Shown here in pieces: positions 21,201-31,860 of a stretch of DNA of 64,000 nt. Location of the stretch: assembly GCA_910890315.1 (NCBI GenBank), contig CAJVGD010000019.1:434001-498000 (forward strand), read 5' to 3'. How positions within the stretch are numbered: the stretch's first letter is position 1; every line of letters begins with the position of its first letter. The position numbers and the translations under genes were made by a program. Under the pieces are notes generated by a model. The model was not told the DNA's origin and ran no database searches. It saw only the letters and a program-made list of their open reading frames with translations. The stretch comes from Serendipita indica DSM 11827 (taxonomy: Eukaryota; Basidiomycota; Agaricomycetes; Sebacinales; Serendipitaceae).

Positions 21201-22607
21201 TCTGAAACTTTACAGATGAGACCCTTGATGTGCTTACGCTCGCATCCAAGCTGGCGACAATAGTCCGGCATACCGTGTTCACTGATCAAGTTGTTCAAAC
21301 ATTCGAGGAGCGGGACGAAGTTCTCTCGCTTCTTGAAGAGCATATTACATCCAATATTGTAAAGGTGAGCCATAGTATCATGACAACGTGGATATCTATC
21401 TCATGTTGCCAGATTCGAGGGGAATTCTACAAACAACAAGTTGGCATTCCGCAAGGGTCTGTCCTATCCACTATCCTATGCAACTTTTTCTATGGAGATC
21501 TCGAAGCTTCTAATCCGTTTTCATTTGTCAATGATCCATCGCATGTTGGTCATATTGTCGTCCTCGATTATCTTATTGACCACCACTACAGGTACTTCTA
21601 CGGTATATGGATGACTATCTACTCGTTTCAACCAGTCTTTCTGCAGCACACCAGTTTCTCGAGATGATGAAACAGGGACATCCACAATATGGCTGTTTCA
21701 TTGCCGAAGACAAGACCATCACCAATTTTGAACACATAGCAGCCGGTACGGTCGTTCGAGAAGAAAATTGTGCGTCTCGACTCTTGATAACTACCAATTC
21801 TAATGGACGTCAGATATGCCCTGGTGCGGGCTACACGTCAACCTCCAAAGTCTCGATGTATCCATCGACTTTACCCGTTTCCAAGGCAAAAGTAAGTCTC
21901 ATTCTCTACCATACCGAATCATCAACTAATGCTATTATGAGACATCCTGAATGCACTCAGTGTCGACTCGAGCCATCGTCCTGCGGCGTCGTTCAAATAC
22001 AAGATAATGAGGTAAGTATTAGTTGTTTTTTAAAGCAGGTCTTCCAACATTTCATAGGACTGCTCGTGATAGGTGTCATCTCTTATTCCTCGATGTGAAT
22101 TTCAACCACCGGTTTACTGTGCTCTGCAACGTCTTCGAGAACTTTCTTCTGGTTGCAATCAAGACTCTCCATTACCTTCAGCAATGGCAAACTGACCTCG
22201 CGAAACATCACCAGTTCATTTGCAGTACGTTGCGCATTAAAACTTGAGCGCAATTCTAACTCCTTCGTAGGTTCGATTAAAGAAATAATAGCCTATATTT
22301 CTCTGGTCATAAGAGTTCGCACATCCGGACCCTTGGCACGGACGCTTGGGAGTAAATGCGACATACCGACTAACCTTATGTCATGGTGTGTCCTCTGCTT
22401 CTCTCTCTACCGGCTTTATCTGTTTATAGGCTCGGGTACCAAGCATTCTTCCACATTTTTGCGTCGAAAAAACCGCATTTAGGCAGAATTTCTACTGCCC
22501 TTCTTGTCGAGATGAGGAAATCGCAATATCGAGCGCTCAGAGATACTTCTCGATACCGTCGGGTAATTCAGAGAGGTAAACAGGCCATATCTTCTGTTTA
22601 TATCTAG
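18247..22607 (+). CDS. TERT: Telomerase reverse transcriptase
   Basis: TERT is the catalytic subunit that adds telomeric repeats using its RNA partner. The start is MTATGSINPVLSQYYAQIYP at 18247. N-terminal blocks read LLQRIGEGPMYHLLVSTSLF and YIFPRQYGLHNVF, then PWPFKDYTVRD and KTPKRLQSVLPLLGRLL. The T motif is VIPNELWGSAENYKHVSKHI with FIDLRRHESLTLHSV. Reverse transcriptase motifs are: 1/2 GYGQVRLLPKETGVRPIVNL (about 20530-20589); A LYFVKLDVRACFDTI (about 20947-20991); B VGIPQGSVLSTILCNFFYGD (about 21440-21500); C LLRYMDDYLLVS (about 21595-21630); D GCFIAEDKTITNFE; E MPWCGLHVNL. The C-terminal extension ends KQAISSVYI, stop 22605-22607. Many 45-60 bp introns interrupt it, and all catalytic Asp residues are visible. 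The N-terminal half is the least certain part. PNG1 begins 34 bp downstream on the same strand. Confidence 0.9.
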
Positions 22608-22641
22608 TCACCGTTGTATATCCGCTTGTACTCCCACTACC

Positions 22642-24015
22642 ATGTCTGATCCTCTTCACGAAGTTCTCGAAGTGCTGCTTGCGCTATACGCTTCGAAAGG
22701 TCGTTTTCCTCGTCCAAATGCCGTTACACAACAGCAGAGAAATGCGGTCCGTCAGGCAGGACCAATTATTGTGCGGCGCTTGGTAGAGATTCTCGGCGAC
22801 GCGCCATCTCGCGCACAATCAAACGCTCTTTTAGAGACTATAAGATCATCAAACGAAGGCATTAACAAGTACACTGATGAGAACCTCCTGGTGAGTTTCG
22901 GTTGCTCCCAGGCTCGCCCTAAATGTCTGTATTAGGCTTTAGCACGCTCGGAGATTCCTGTGGAAGAGCTGAAGAAAACAGCCGATGATATCCAAGCCAG
23001 TGATAAACGGCTACCTTGCTACGAAGGCGAGTGGCCTACCCTTCCTTTACCCAGAGACAAACTGACCAATCAACTTCTAGATGCGTTAGCAGAGGCACTT
23101 GTGAAATGGTTCAAGCCCAACTACTTTACATGGAGAGGTTTGTATTGCCTATAAACGCTGTTCTATACCTCAGCCTCTCTAGATCCGATTCGTTGCACGG
23201 CATGCCAAGGAGAAACACAGTCGATAGGAATGGGGCAACCAACTCCAGATGATCTTCAAGGTGGAGCAGGTCGAGTCGAACTCCATCAATGCAAGACATG
23301 CCGTACGGTTGTTAGATTTCCTCGGTACAAGTAAGACCCTCGCTTGATGCAGATAATTAAGCTAACTCCTTCAGCGATTTAAAATACCTCATGCGTTCTA
23401 GGACAGGTCGTTGCGGGGAATTTGCGAATCTATTTGCCCTCTTCATCAATGCGGTTGGTCTACGAGGGAGATATGGTAAGAGCATCCCCACATCTCAACT
23501 AACACTAACACACAACCTACAGTCTGGAACGCAGAGGATCACGTATGGAACGAGGTACGCTCGAGACTGTTCACCATAGAACTACAAGCTGAAACTAGCA
23601 GTACTACTCCCCAGGCATGGACCGCTGGGTGCACCTCGACTCGTGTGAAAATGCGCGCGACCAGCATCTTTTGTACGACGTAGGATGGGGCAAGAAGCAA
23701 TCGTACATTCTTGCATTCGGCCCGGACGGCGCGCAAGACGTTTCGCGGGCATACATTAAGGATTTTGCCGCAGCTCTCCCGAGACGGAATCGAATTAGTG
23801 AAGGGGAACTCGAGAAGGCGTTGGCAGACGTCACCCGCGCGCGTAGAGCTGGGCTCAGCGCAGAACGATTGGCGGCGCTCGCTCGCGAGGATGAAGGAGA
23901 ACGTCGTTTTATCTATGGGGAACAATTGGAGGATACGGAAGACTTGCCTGCAAGGCAGAGCGGGACAGCTGAATGGAAAGCAGCCAGAGGCGAAGACGGG
24001 AAACACAGCTCATGA
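22642..24015 (+). CDS. PNG1: Peptide:N-glycanase with PUB-like N-terminus
   Basis: This cytosolic amidase removes N-glycans from misfolded glycoproteins during ER-associated degradation. The start MSDPLHEVLEVLLALYASKG opens a helical PUB-like region. The transglutaminase core follows: LVKWFKPNYFTW, a zinc-binding pair of CxxC motifs (CTACQGE and CKTCRTV), the catalytic Cys in TGRCGEFANLFAL, His in VWNAEDHVWNE, and Asp in RWVHLDSCENARDQ. It continues YDVGWGKKQSYILAFG and VSRAYIKDFAAAL, and ends in a charged tail at 24013-24015. All triad residues are visible. The 34 bp gap to TERT leaves little room for its own promoter, so read-through or a promoter inside TERT is likely. Confidence 0.9.
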
Positions 24016-24164
24016 AATTTCACAATCATGTTCAGTTTGATAGTCCGTTTATTCAAAAACGAAACAAAAACAACAAAAACGTTCACCGTAGAAATACAGC
24101 TTATGTATTGTGAAGGAGTTGAGAAAAAGAAAACAAAGTGTCCGTGAATTATTGCATGATTCCT

Positions 24165-26295
24165 TCACTGGTAGTACCCAGAATTACGGCGTGAGCTGGG
24201 CTGCGAACCATTTGGTACAAGCGAGGCGCCTGCTGGGGTTTGTTGAAGTAGCTGTGGCTGGGGTTGAGTATACTGGGAGAAAGCCTCGGGAGCGAAGCCC
24301 TGCGACGGTCCCGTACTTGCTCCAGAGAGATATAGCGACGGATCTCCAAAGCCGGCTGCACCCTGTGCACCCTGAGTCTGTGGATAGGCACTGACGGAAG
24401 AGGCAGCCATCAACGAGCTATACGTCGCATCGACTTCAAACGGAATATCGACCGCACCAGCCCCTCCAGCAGCATTGAACCCGTTGGCGGAATACGTGCC
24501 ATAGTTGGACACACCTGTTCCCAGCCCAAAGTCAAAGCTGGCTTGTGGGTTCCCTAGCACGGCAGCATCCGATATACGGCGCTCACTCTCTCGCTGCTGG
24601 GCATATCCGGAGATACTGACCCCCGTCCCCGTCCCTGTTGTATCGTGGAAGCCAGGGAACAGCTGACCCTGGGATTGTGGATGACTAAGCCCAAAAGACG
24701 CCGGGTCCAATCCCGACTGAGGTAACAGACCCGTAGAAGTCGGATCGCCGCCGCCGAAGTCGAAGCCGGGAAACTCTGATAGGTCAGCCGTACCGGACAA
24801 TTGGTTCGTTGGCGCTCGTTGGTTCTCGAGTAGAGGCAAGTGTGGGTTCGCGTGGATGGGCATTGGTTGAGCAATTGGATTTATGGGCATTTCATCGTTT
24901 AGATCCAATGCCTCAAAGTCGTGAAAGGCTGGAGTACCATGTGTTGAAGAGACGGGTGTATGTCCCGAATTGGCCACCGAGACCAAGGAGCCGAGAGAGT
25001 ATTGAGAAGATGCATCTGTCAAGCTCGAGTCATAGCCCGAATAAGAGCTTGGGGTACGCATCGCGGCAAGCGTGTGAGGGTCGTTCCAAAACGCGCCAGG
25101 CGAAGTTGAGCGTCGCTCGAACAGGTCGGAGCCATATGCTGATGACCCATCATCTTGGGAAGCGACATGGTACAGCTGTTGATCCTCTTGGAACAAGCCA
25201 AACGCCGCTGGAAATCCGCGGACGCCTGGAAGGATCGAAGTGCGTGGACCCGTGAGTTCGTGTCGGAGGACGCGTGTTGCTTGCTGGTTCTGGGTCCAGT
25301 CGTTGCTCGCCACCCATTCGCCTGGAGTAGCGCTGATCTGAGGCAGTGGAAGATGCGGAGCGATCCCAATTCGCTTCCGGACGTCGTCCATCGTTTCGCC
25401 AGGGCGCATTCGAAGATCGGGTTGCTGTACAAAGAATCGCGGTACGGCGTTGAGTTCGAGAACCAAAGTCACCAGGGTCGGGGCCCTAACGTCCACCAAG
25501 GTCGCTGAACGAATAATGCTGAATGGCACTTCAATCTTGAAGGCCAGACCGGATGAACGAATAAACCAAGAGATGCACTGCCGAGCTTGTGACGTGTAGG
25601 CGAGCACCTCGTAATGCAGTGTCGAAGGGTTGATACGTGTCCAATGACCAATCTTGAGGTCAGAGCATGGAATTAAAGTGACCGCTGCGCACAAAAGAAG
25701 TTAGAGACTGCCAAGTGCACCTTGTGGTACAAACTATACTGACGTTCTTTTTCCCGGATAAGCTGTGCAATGTACGATTCCAGCTGCGCAGAGGATGGGA
25801 GGCCAGCCGCATCAAGCGGGTTTAGGTTTGGTGAAGGAGGTCTTTGCTCCTGGTGCTTTGCCTTTGCTCGTCTGTAAAATGCGATGAGATTCCGATTAGC
25901 GGGCGAGTCGAGGGGCGAGCAAAGGACGAGGGAGTTTGGGGGGAATGGGCGGTACCGACTGACCTGTTCTGAAACCATATTTGAGTCTGTCTCTCTTGCA
26001 TTCCAAGTCGATCCGAGATTGCTTTACGCTGTGCGCCGGTCGGTGTTCGATTGATAGCAAACTCTTTTTCGAGTTCGACCAATTGCTCCGGAGTAACGCG
26101 GCTACGCTTTCGTTTCTCGGGTCTGTTCTTGAGTACACCATCTGCGTCTCTGTGAAGACCACCAGAGACACTCGATTGGCGGCGATGGGCACCTGAAGAT
26201 GGATCTACCTGGGGTGCGTCTAGTCCACTCGCGGGATCAAACTCGTCTGCACTTTCATCAAAGTCTAGTTTGAGGTTTTTTGACGTTTCTGTCAT
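24165..26295 (-). CDS. Homeodomain transcription factor
   Basis: This is a nuclear DNA-binding regulator. Start MTETSKNLKLDFDESADEFD at 26295. The homeodomain covers about residues 60-117: RKRSRVTPEQLVELEKEF, then NRTPTGAQRKAISDRLGM and ERQTQIWFQNR, where an intron interrupts the recognition helix before RAKAKHQEQRPP. WFQNRR with Q at position 50 is typical. Next come LESYIAQLIREKE and a conserved-looking block TLIPCSDLKIGHWTRI with SWFIRSSGLAFKIEVPFSII. The last 350 residues are Ser/Gly/Gln-rich and probably act in activation. The domain order resembles fungal Pho2/Phx1 or mushroom Hom-type regulators of stress and fruiting; that assignment is from memory and tentative. It converges on PNG1 with 149 bp between stops. 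Confidence 0.82.
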
Positions 26296-27064
26296 TGTGT
26301 GCGTGAAGATACTGGAGATTGGAGAGTAGGAAATGGCGAGGGGGGTGGCTAGGTTCGGAAGCGGAGGGTAGAAACGAGAGTAGCAGAAACCAAACGTTTT
26401 AGAGGGGAGCGTGAGAAGTTGTGTGGGAGTAATCGACTGCCGCGGTGGAGACTAACGGGCGTTGGTCAACGCGACGTGAAGACGGCAGGGTCCGCGATAA
26501 AGCCTACCGATGGGATCTGGGTGTATATAAGGGATAGGCAGCGGAGAATCTCTCGTCTCCTGTCCGTCTGTGGGGGTGTTTCTGTCCGTGTCTGCTGTGG
26601 CGACGGCTGCTTTTGAGCACAAGGCGGCTCGGATGCCCAGACGGACGTTTACAATCGTTAAATCCGTGAGAATTGACGCCGAGGCAGTGACTGGCCAGGC
26701 AGTGTAGGATCTCCGCAGTGGTAACCTCGAACAAGACGGGTCGAAGTGTGTAGGTGCTTCCAAAGGCGCCGGCCTACCATGGCTTGTGGCTTACCCAAAT
26801 GGCAAAGGATTCTCAAGGCAAAGTCATATTATCATGCAACAGGCTAGTATTGCAGCAGACCTACCAGCATATGCTGTCTACATACTTACAGAACCAAGAA
26901 CAAGACACACACAGACAACGGGTCCACTGTGTTACTGATTACCCACCAGTCTCTGTACACGATTGGTGCCAGGCGCGCCGGTTGCCGTACAGTCAAATAG
27001 ACCTCCGTGAGCTGGGAATGCGCTTGTTTAGGGCTTGTCGGCATGGGGGTCAATGAGTCTCCAG
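26296..27064. other. Upstream region of homeobox gene, no gene seen
   Basis: This 769 bp stretch runs from the homeobox start to the 3' end of the U1-70K gene. It should hold the homeobox promoter and 5' UTR. Short open frames are present without domain features. Confidence 0.45.
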
Positions 27065-28528
27065 TCAGTATCTCCGGCGTTTTGGGTCGCTGTCGTAGCC
27101 GCCTTCGTACTCGCGCTTCATACCGCCCCCTCCAAACCCAGGACCACCCGGAGGTCCAAAGCCCGGAGGACCTCCACCTCCTCCAAACCCACCCTGTTGC
27201 ATAGGATATCCACCTGGACCGCCTGGAGGTCCATTCGGTCCCGGTCCACCTGGTCCGTACCCGTTACCCATAGGCGGAGGGCCGCCTGGCCCACCAAAAC
27301 CGGGGCCTTGTTGGAACCTGGAGCGGTGAGCAAGGTCCGACAGGGATGGATGGCCAAAAATACCTTGGGGGTCGATCTCCACCGCCACCTCGGAAGCCGC
27401 CGCGATCGTTGAACCCACCTCTGAAGCCTCCGCCCCCTCGAGGTCCTCCAAACCCACCTCTGTATAACGTTAGCGCTGAAAACGGATGTGAGATATATAT
27501 ATCTAACTAACCGGAAACCACCGCGGTCTCCAAATCCTCGACCGCCCCCCATGCCGCCGCGCATTCCACCCCCTCCTCCACCACGGAAAAAGTCGGGCTC
27601 TTTCTTGGGTCGACCACCGAGGCCACCTCCTAACCGACGAGGTTTCCATCCTCGGACGGTTCTGCCGCGCTCGACGTCGACTAGTATTCGCTTTCCTAGA
27701 AGCTGCATATGCTCGCCTTCTTTGTAGGCGACTAGACAGCGTTTAGTACCATCAAAAACTCCAAATTTCAAGGGCTTACCTTTCATATCACGCTCTCGTT
27801 CATAAACGATAAACGCATACCCTCGAGAGTTACCATTCTTGTTCTTCACAATCTTTATGCGCGCAATGACACCAAACATTTCGAATTCTCTTCGTAGATC
27901 GTTTTCTGTTGCTTTCTTGGGCTAGAGGAATAGAGTAGAGGAACGCGTGAAGAGTCCACCACGTTCAGCGTCAGCGAATGTGCGAATCTACCAACCGCGG
28001 CCATGCTCTCGAGAAGCAGACAGAGAAAAAGAAATACCAACCAAACGAGCAACAAATAACGTTTTGTAAGGGTCACCTTGAGCATCTGGATTATCCACAG
28101 GACGGTCTAAAATGCACCAGTGAGCACGGGCGTCGTTGCGCATGAAAAAGAGGCACGCACAATTGTTCACAGCATTCTTAAAGTCTTCGACCTTTTTCTT
28201 CTTCTTTTCTTCTCGTCGAATCTCGCGACGCGTTTCCTCTGCCAGGGTAAATTTCGAGTCCTCTTCTGTGACAGCGCCGGCCTCGTCCTCGGCTCTGCCT
28301 TGGTCAATGAGCCCGGCTGTATTCTCTTCTCTTATCGCGGCGAGGAGCGCTGCGACGCCCGTGACAGTTTTGGGACGAACAACATTTGGATCCTTGTCGA
28401 TGGGACGCGCATATGGCAACGGTGGTCTCGGAGCGAATAATTTCAGGAGATTAGGAGGTAATAGATGCTAGAAGAAATACGTGTCAGCTAGGTGCAGCCG
28501 AGTTGGAAGAAAAGCAGCGTACGGTCAT
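27065..28528 (-). CDS. SNRNP70: U1 snRNP 70 kDa protein
   Basis: This core U1 snRNP protein binds stem-loop I of U1 RNA and helps define 5' splice sites. The first exon is only ATG ACC (28528-28523), followed by an intron and [19 protein letters not shown], which matches the U1-70K N-terminus. A charged helix ([19 protein letters not shown]) leads to the [51 protein letters not shown] and [20 protein letters not shown], then [12 protein letters not shown]. The RRM and its flanking signature are diagnostic. The C-terminus is Gly/Pro-rich with RGG-like repeats and ends [12 protein letters not shown] at 27065, replacing the RS-rich tail of animals. Six or so short introns. Confidence 0.9.
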
Positions 28529-28744
28529 GGTTCAGAGACGTTCTCCACCTGCGTCGTCTCGCAAGTCGAGTAATTACTCGTGGGTGTGGTTATTTCTTTA
28601 CCAGTATTAACGTGGTCAATCCCTTTACCACTCAGTTCATCATTCTCTCTCGACCACTTCTTGTGAGTTTCGAGGTTAACTCCAAACACGTCCAAATACA
28701 AACTCAAACTTACTCTTCAGCTTTTCTTTGTATTATTCAACTGT

Positions 28745-29532
28745 ATGGCCGACGCCCGTCTCCCTAGTGTGAGAGCCACAGAACCCTGTTCGACGAATTC
28801 GCGCAAGTCCGAATCAGAAGACGACGAACTCGAGTCACCAACCACTCACTGCTTCGTATTGGGAACAAAACCGCGGAGAATATTGTCTCGTCGTCCAGTC
28901 TCGACCGACGTGCTCCACTGCCTCGACGTCGAGACCCTCAAGCTGTTCATGAATGGTCATAAGCGCACAATTACACCTCCAAGAAGTCAGTCTGCAGTAG
29001 ACTTTCGGCATCTGGCGGCAAGGAATGCAAAGGTGGAGATTCCCCATCTCGGAACTCGGCGCATCTTTACACGTATGCCTTTGAGTATGCATCACATGAA
29101 TAGCCCGTTGATCATCCTGTTTCAGCATCTCCACCTCCCCTTACCCTACTCTATGCGCCGCGAGCCAGTGGCGACTGTATGGATCTCGACCAAACTACTT
29201 CGCGTCTTTCGCCCGTACAACAGACTGGTGACATGGAACTTGATCAAAAGCCTGGTTTTCTCAAGCCGGTAGATCCCACCGCGACAAACAAGCCTGTGAT
29301 CCTGTCTCAAGATTACAAGGGAACTGGGAGATATAGTACGGACGACGAGATGCATACGTCCGGTATTGACGAGGAGATATTGGGTGAACAAGGACCTGCA
29401 TCCTTCTTCAACTCTCTTCGAAAGCGCTACTCGACATGCCTATCAACTCCGAAGAGCTTTGTATCTGCCAAATTTCTCTCGCAGCGTGACTTGGCACAGC
29501 TGGCTCGTCCTCCCCCATTGCACAAACCGTAA
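28745..29532 (+). CDS. Hypothetical protein, Ser/Thr-rich
   Basis: I do not recognise this protein. Exon 1 starts MADARLPSVRATEPCSTNSR and includes HCFVLGTKPRRILSRRPVS and IPHLGTRRIFT. A 53 bp intron with GTATGC donor and TTTCAG acceptor (about 29071-29123) joins to PSPPPLTLLYAPRASGD and then MDLDQTTSRLSPVQQ, ending LARPPPLHKP at 29532. About 245 residues, with no clear domain, signal peptide or membrane segment. The clean splice and open frame on both sides support a real gene. It diverges from the U1-70K gene with 216 bp between starts. Confidence 0.6.
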
Positions 29533-29743
29533 GAACCGTCAAGCCTACGTGCAGTAGTTTCAGCTTGCAAATATTCAGCTCGGTTCATTCATCAAGGCTC
29601 GCTCACTATCCTCAACGGGTCGCGCCGTTTCCGACCATCGTCATTCCTTTACTTTTCTATTACAATGAACTGGACACTGTCCACTTTGGAACATTCTGTG
29701 CTGAATTCATGACGTTCATGACTCTATCATGGTCCTCTTCGGC

Positions 29744-31196
29744 CTAAGAAAGTACGGCCCCTAGAAGGGTCGAAAACGCTCTTCCTTTTGATCTGACCTC
29801 GCCTCGCTCTCCCATAATGGTCAAACGAAGGTTTGCCCCTATCAAACCCTTGTCACCAACTTCGGCATCGATACTCGTGAGCTCGTAGCGTCCAAATGCC
29901 CAGTTTAGTATCATTATCGAGTTCACTCCGCCTTCTTCTGTGAGTTTGACGAATCCTTTGACGCGGTAGACGACCTCCTTGTTCAGGCTAGCCAAGGACT
30001 TTTCCAACTGTGCCCGGGTAAGCACGCTCACCGAGGTGACATCCGGTTGTTTGAGGTGCTCATCCGCATGCGTGTGTCCACAGGATTCGTTGTGGATGTG
30101 ACCCATAGATGGCGAGGTTCCGCGAGTAATAGTAAACGTCTCGACTTCTTCTTGATGTTCACCGCAATATTCAAGGCACTATCCCCATCCGACGTGAGGA
30201 ATAGTTTTGAGTCCAGGCCAAAGATAAGAGACGGGTCGACACCTGCGCGCCCATTGCATTTAATCTTTGGCGTCGACTCGTTGAGCGTAAACAAATGGTC
30301 CATGACAATGTCTAATTGTCGTTCTGATACGAGTTCCCACTTGTTCTATGAGCAGATAAGCGTCGACTAAGTCGAGGTAGGGTAGAACCCACAATGAGGA
30401 GAATGTCGGTATACGCTGCTTGCATCTTTGCAGTCGTCGATGTATCTTCGTATCCAGTAAAGTTTTCTGCGTCAATCACAGTTGCAATGGCGTCCAATTT
30501 AAACGCTCCATTGGTTTCCTTTTCCAACTCCCTTATCTGGAACGCGAGCGTGGCAGGGAACGCAGATCTAATAAAAAGTCAGGGAGCTAACTAAAGTCGT
30601 TTGAAGCGTACCCGGATGTTTCGATGATAATCCTGTCTGGATTGTAGGTCCTCTGCAGTCGTTTAGCATACGGTGTGAGACGGACAGAAAACTCACTCTG
30701 AATCTCCAATAATGCCGTTTTCATCTGCCCGACGAGAATGCAACACCTTTTGGTTGATGAGCTTTTGGACATCGGAAAAGGGGGTCGCGCACATGCATCC
30801 ATTGAGGATCTCCGATACAGCCGCAAGAGACGATTGCTTTGCAAGTTGTGAATCGACTACATAGATTAACCTTGTGCCACAATGCCGTGAAAAGCTAGAC
30901 CTTCGACATCTCCGAATTCATTCTTCAACAGGACAACCTTATAATCTCTCGGGAGCTACAAGATGAGCGAGGGTTCCGATAACACGCGAATGAATACCTG
31001 AGGTAACAGGGATAAGATTGTAGTCGTTTTCCCGGATCTAGAGAGAACCGACGAATCAGAAGAAAATCAATGCCACATTTGTTGAGTATACCCGAGGAAC
31101 CCTGTAGGACCATTGACCGATGTTCCTTCAACAACTGAAAATCAGGACGGTTGTGAGCTTCTGACCGGTGAATACGGTGATAGGGATTGGCTTCAT
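29744..31196 (-). CDS. CobW/COG0523 GTPase, ZNG1-like metallochaperone
   Basis: This is a G3E-family GTPase. The eukaryotic ZNG1 group delivers zinc to client proteins such as methionine aminopeptidase. Start MKPIPITVFTG at 31196; two introns bring together GFLGSGKTTTILSLLPQ, a full Walker A. Further blocks are YKVVLLKNEFGDVEG, EILNGCMCCTLVGQ (the GCxCC metal site), DRIIIETSG, then LDAIATVIDAENFTGYED, NKWELVSERQLD (in the NKxD position), and a C-terminal CobW domain with MGHIHNESCGHTHADEH, a His/Cys-rich metal-binding stretch, and VYRVKGFVKL. The ZNG1 N-terminal client motif is not obvious, so it may belong to another COG0523 branch. About 10 short exons. It lies 55 bp downstream of the FAM210-like gene on the same strand. 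Confidence 0.85.
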
Positions 31197-31251
31197 AGTG
31201 GTAGTAGAGGTCAAGTTATTGGGGGCCAACTCTGCAATCTATTTGCACACT

Positions 31252-31848
31252 CTATCTCTTGAATAGGCCTTTCATGACTCTCGTGACAGGCTGTAGGAAC
31301 CGTCTTGAGAATGCCGGGGAGAGGTATAGCGACGCGCCAATGCGCACAGGAAGTAGAGCCTTCAAAGTATGTAAGTACTATAAAAGATATTAAGGAGAGC
31401 TGCATACCTTGACCACTATGTATGCAAAGGCTCCGTTGGCAACTTCACGTGCGACCGCGTCTCCAAGCTTGCCCAGATCCTCTTCCGTGACTTTTTGTCC
31501 CTTTTCAAATCCAAATACGCCATATCTTGCGCCCACTCTAACCATTCTCCGCTCCCCTTCTTTGGCCCACGTTGCGAGCGTCTCATTAATCACTCCAGAG
31601 TCTTTGGGCTCCTCAATGTCATCCTTTCCTTTCTTAGGAAGGTACTTCATCATTTGGTCTCCAACTCCAAAGGTTCTAGCTCCCCAGTACACGCCGACGA
31701 GCGGCACGAGCGCCGTGAGTTCATGAAGGATTGCAAACGACACAGCTAGTGAGGTGATAGGTGTCCCTGTTCGTGCGGACAATCTCTGAAGAGCGGCCGT
31801 ATACCCCTTGAGGCGGTCTGGTATTCGCGGCGTGGATTGTGGTTCCAT
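31252..31848 (-). CDS. FAM210/DUF1279-like membrane protein
   Basis: This is a small protein of about 180 residues, probably in the mitochondrial inner membrane. Start MEPQSTPRIPDRLKGYTAAL at 31848. A hydrophobic helix SLAVSFAILHELTALVPLVG is followed by a charged middle and RYGVFGFEKGQ. After an intron the C-terminus reads ALLPVRIGASLYLSPAFSRR and ends VMKGLFKR at 31252-31254. The pattern of an AYIVVK segment leading to PVRI and a second hydrophobic stretch resembles DUF1279/FAM210 proteins; this is a recalled similarity. Its ATG is only 12 bp after the AP-3 beta stop, so it is likely translated from a shared or overlapping transcript. Confidence 0.65.
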
Positions 31849-31860
31849 TACAAGATGCAA

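Noticed and set aside
18247-22607. Reverse transcriptase motifs could mark a retroelement
   Set aside because: The TERT-specific T motif, WPFKDYT-like block, motif B form and C-terminal extension are present. There is no endonuclease, integrase or terminal repeat, and the gene has many spliceosomal introns.
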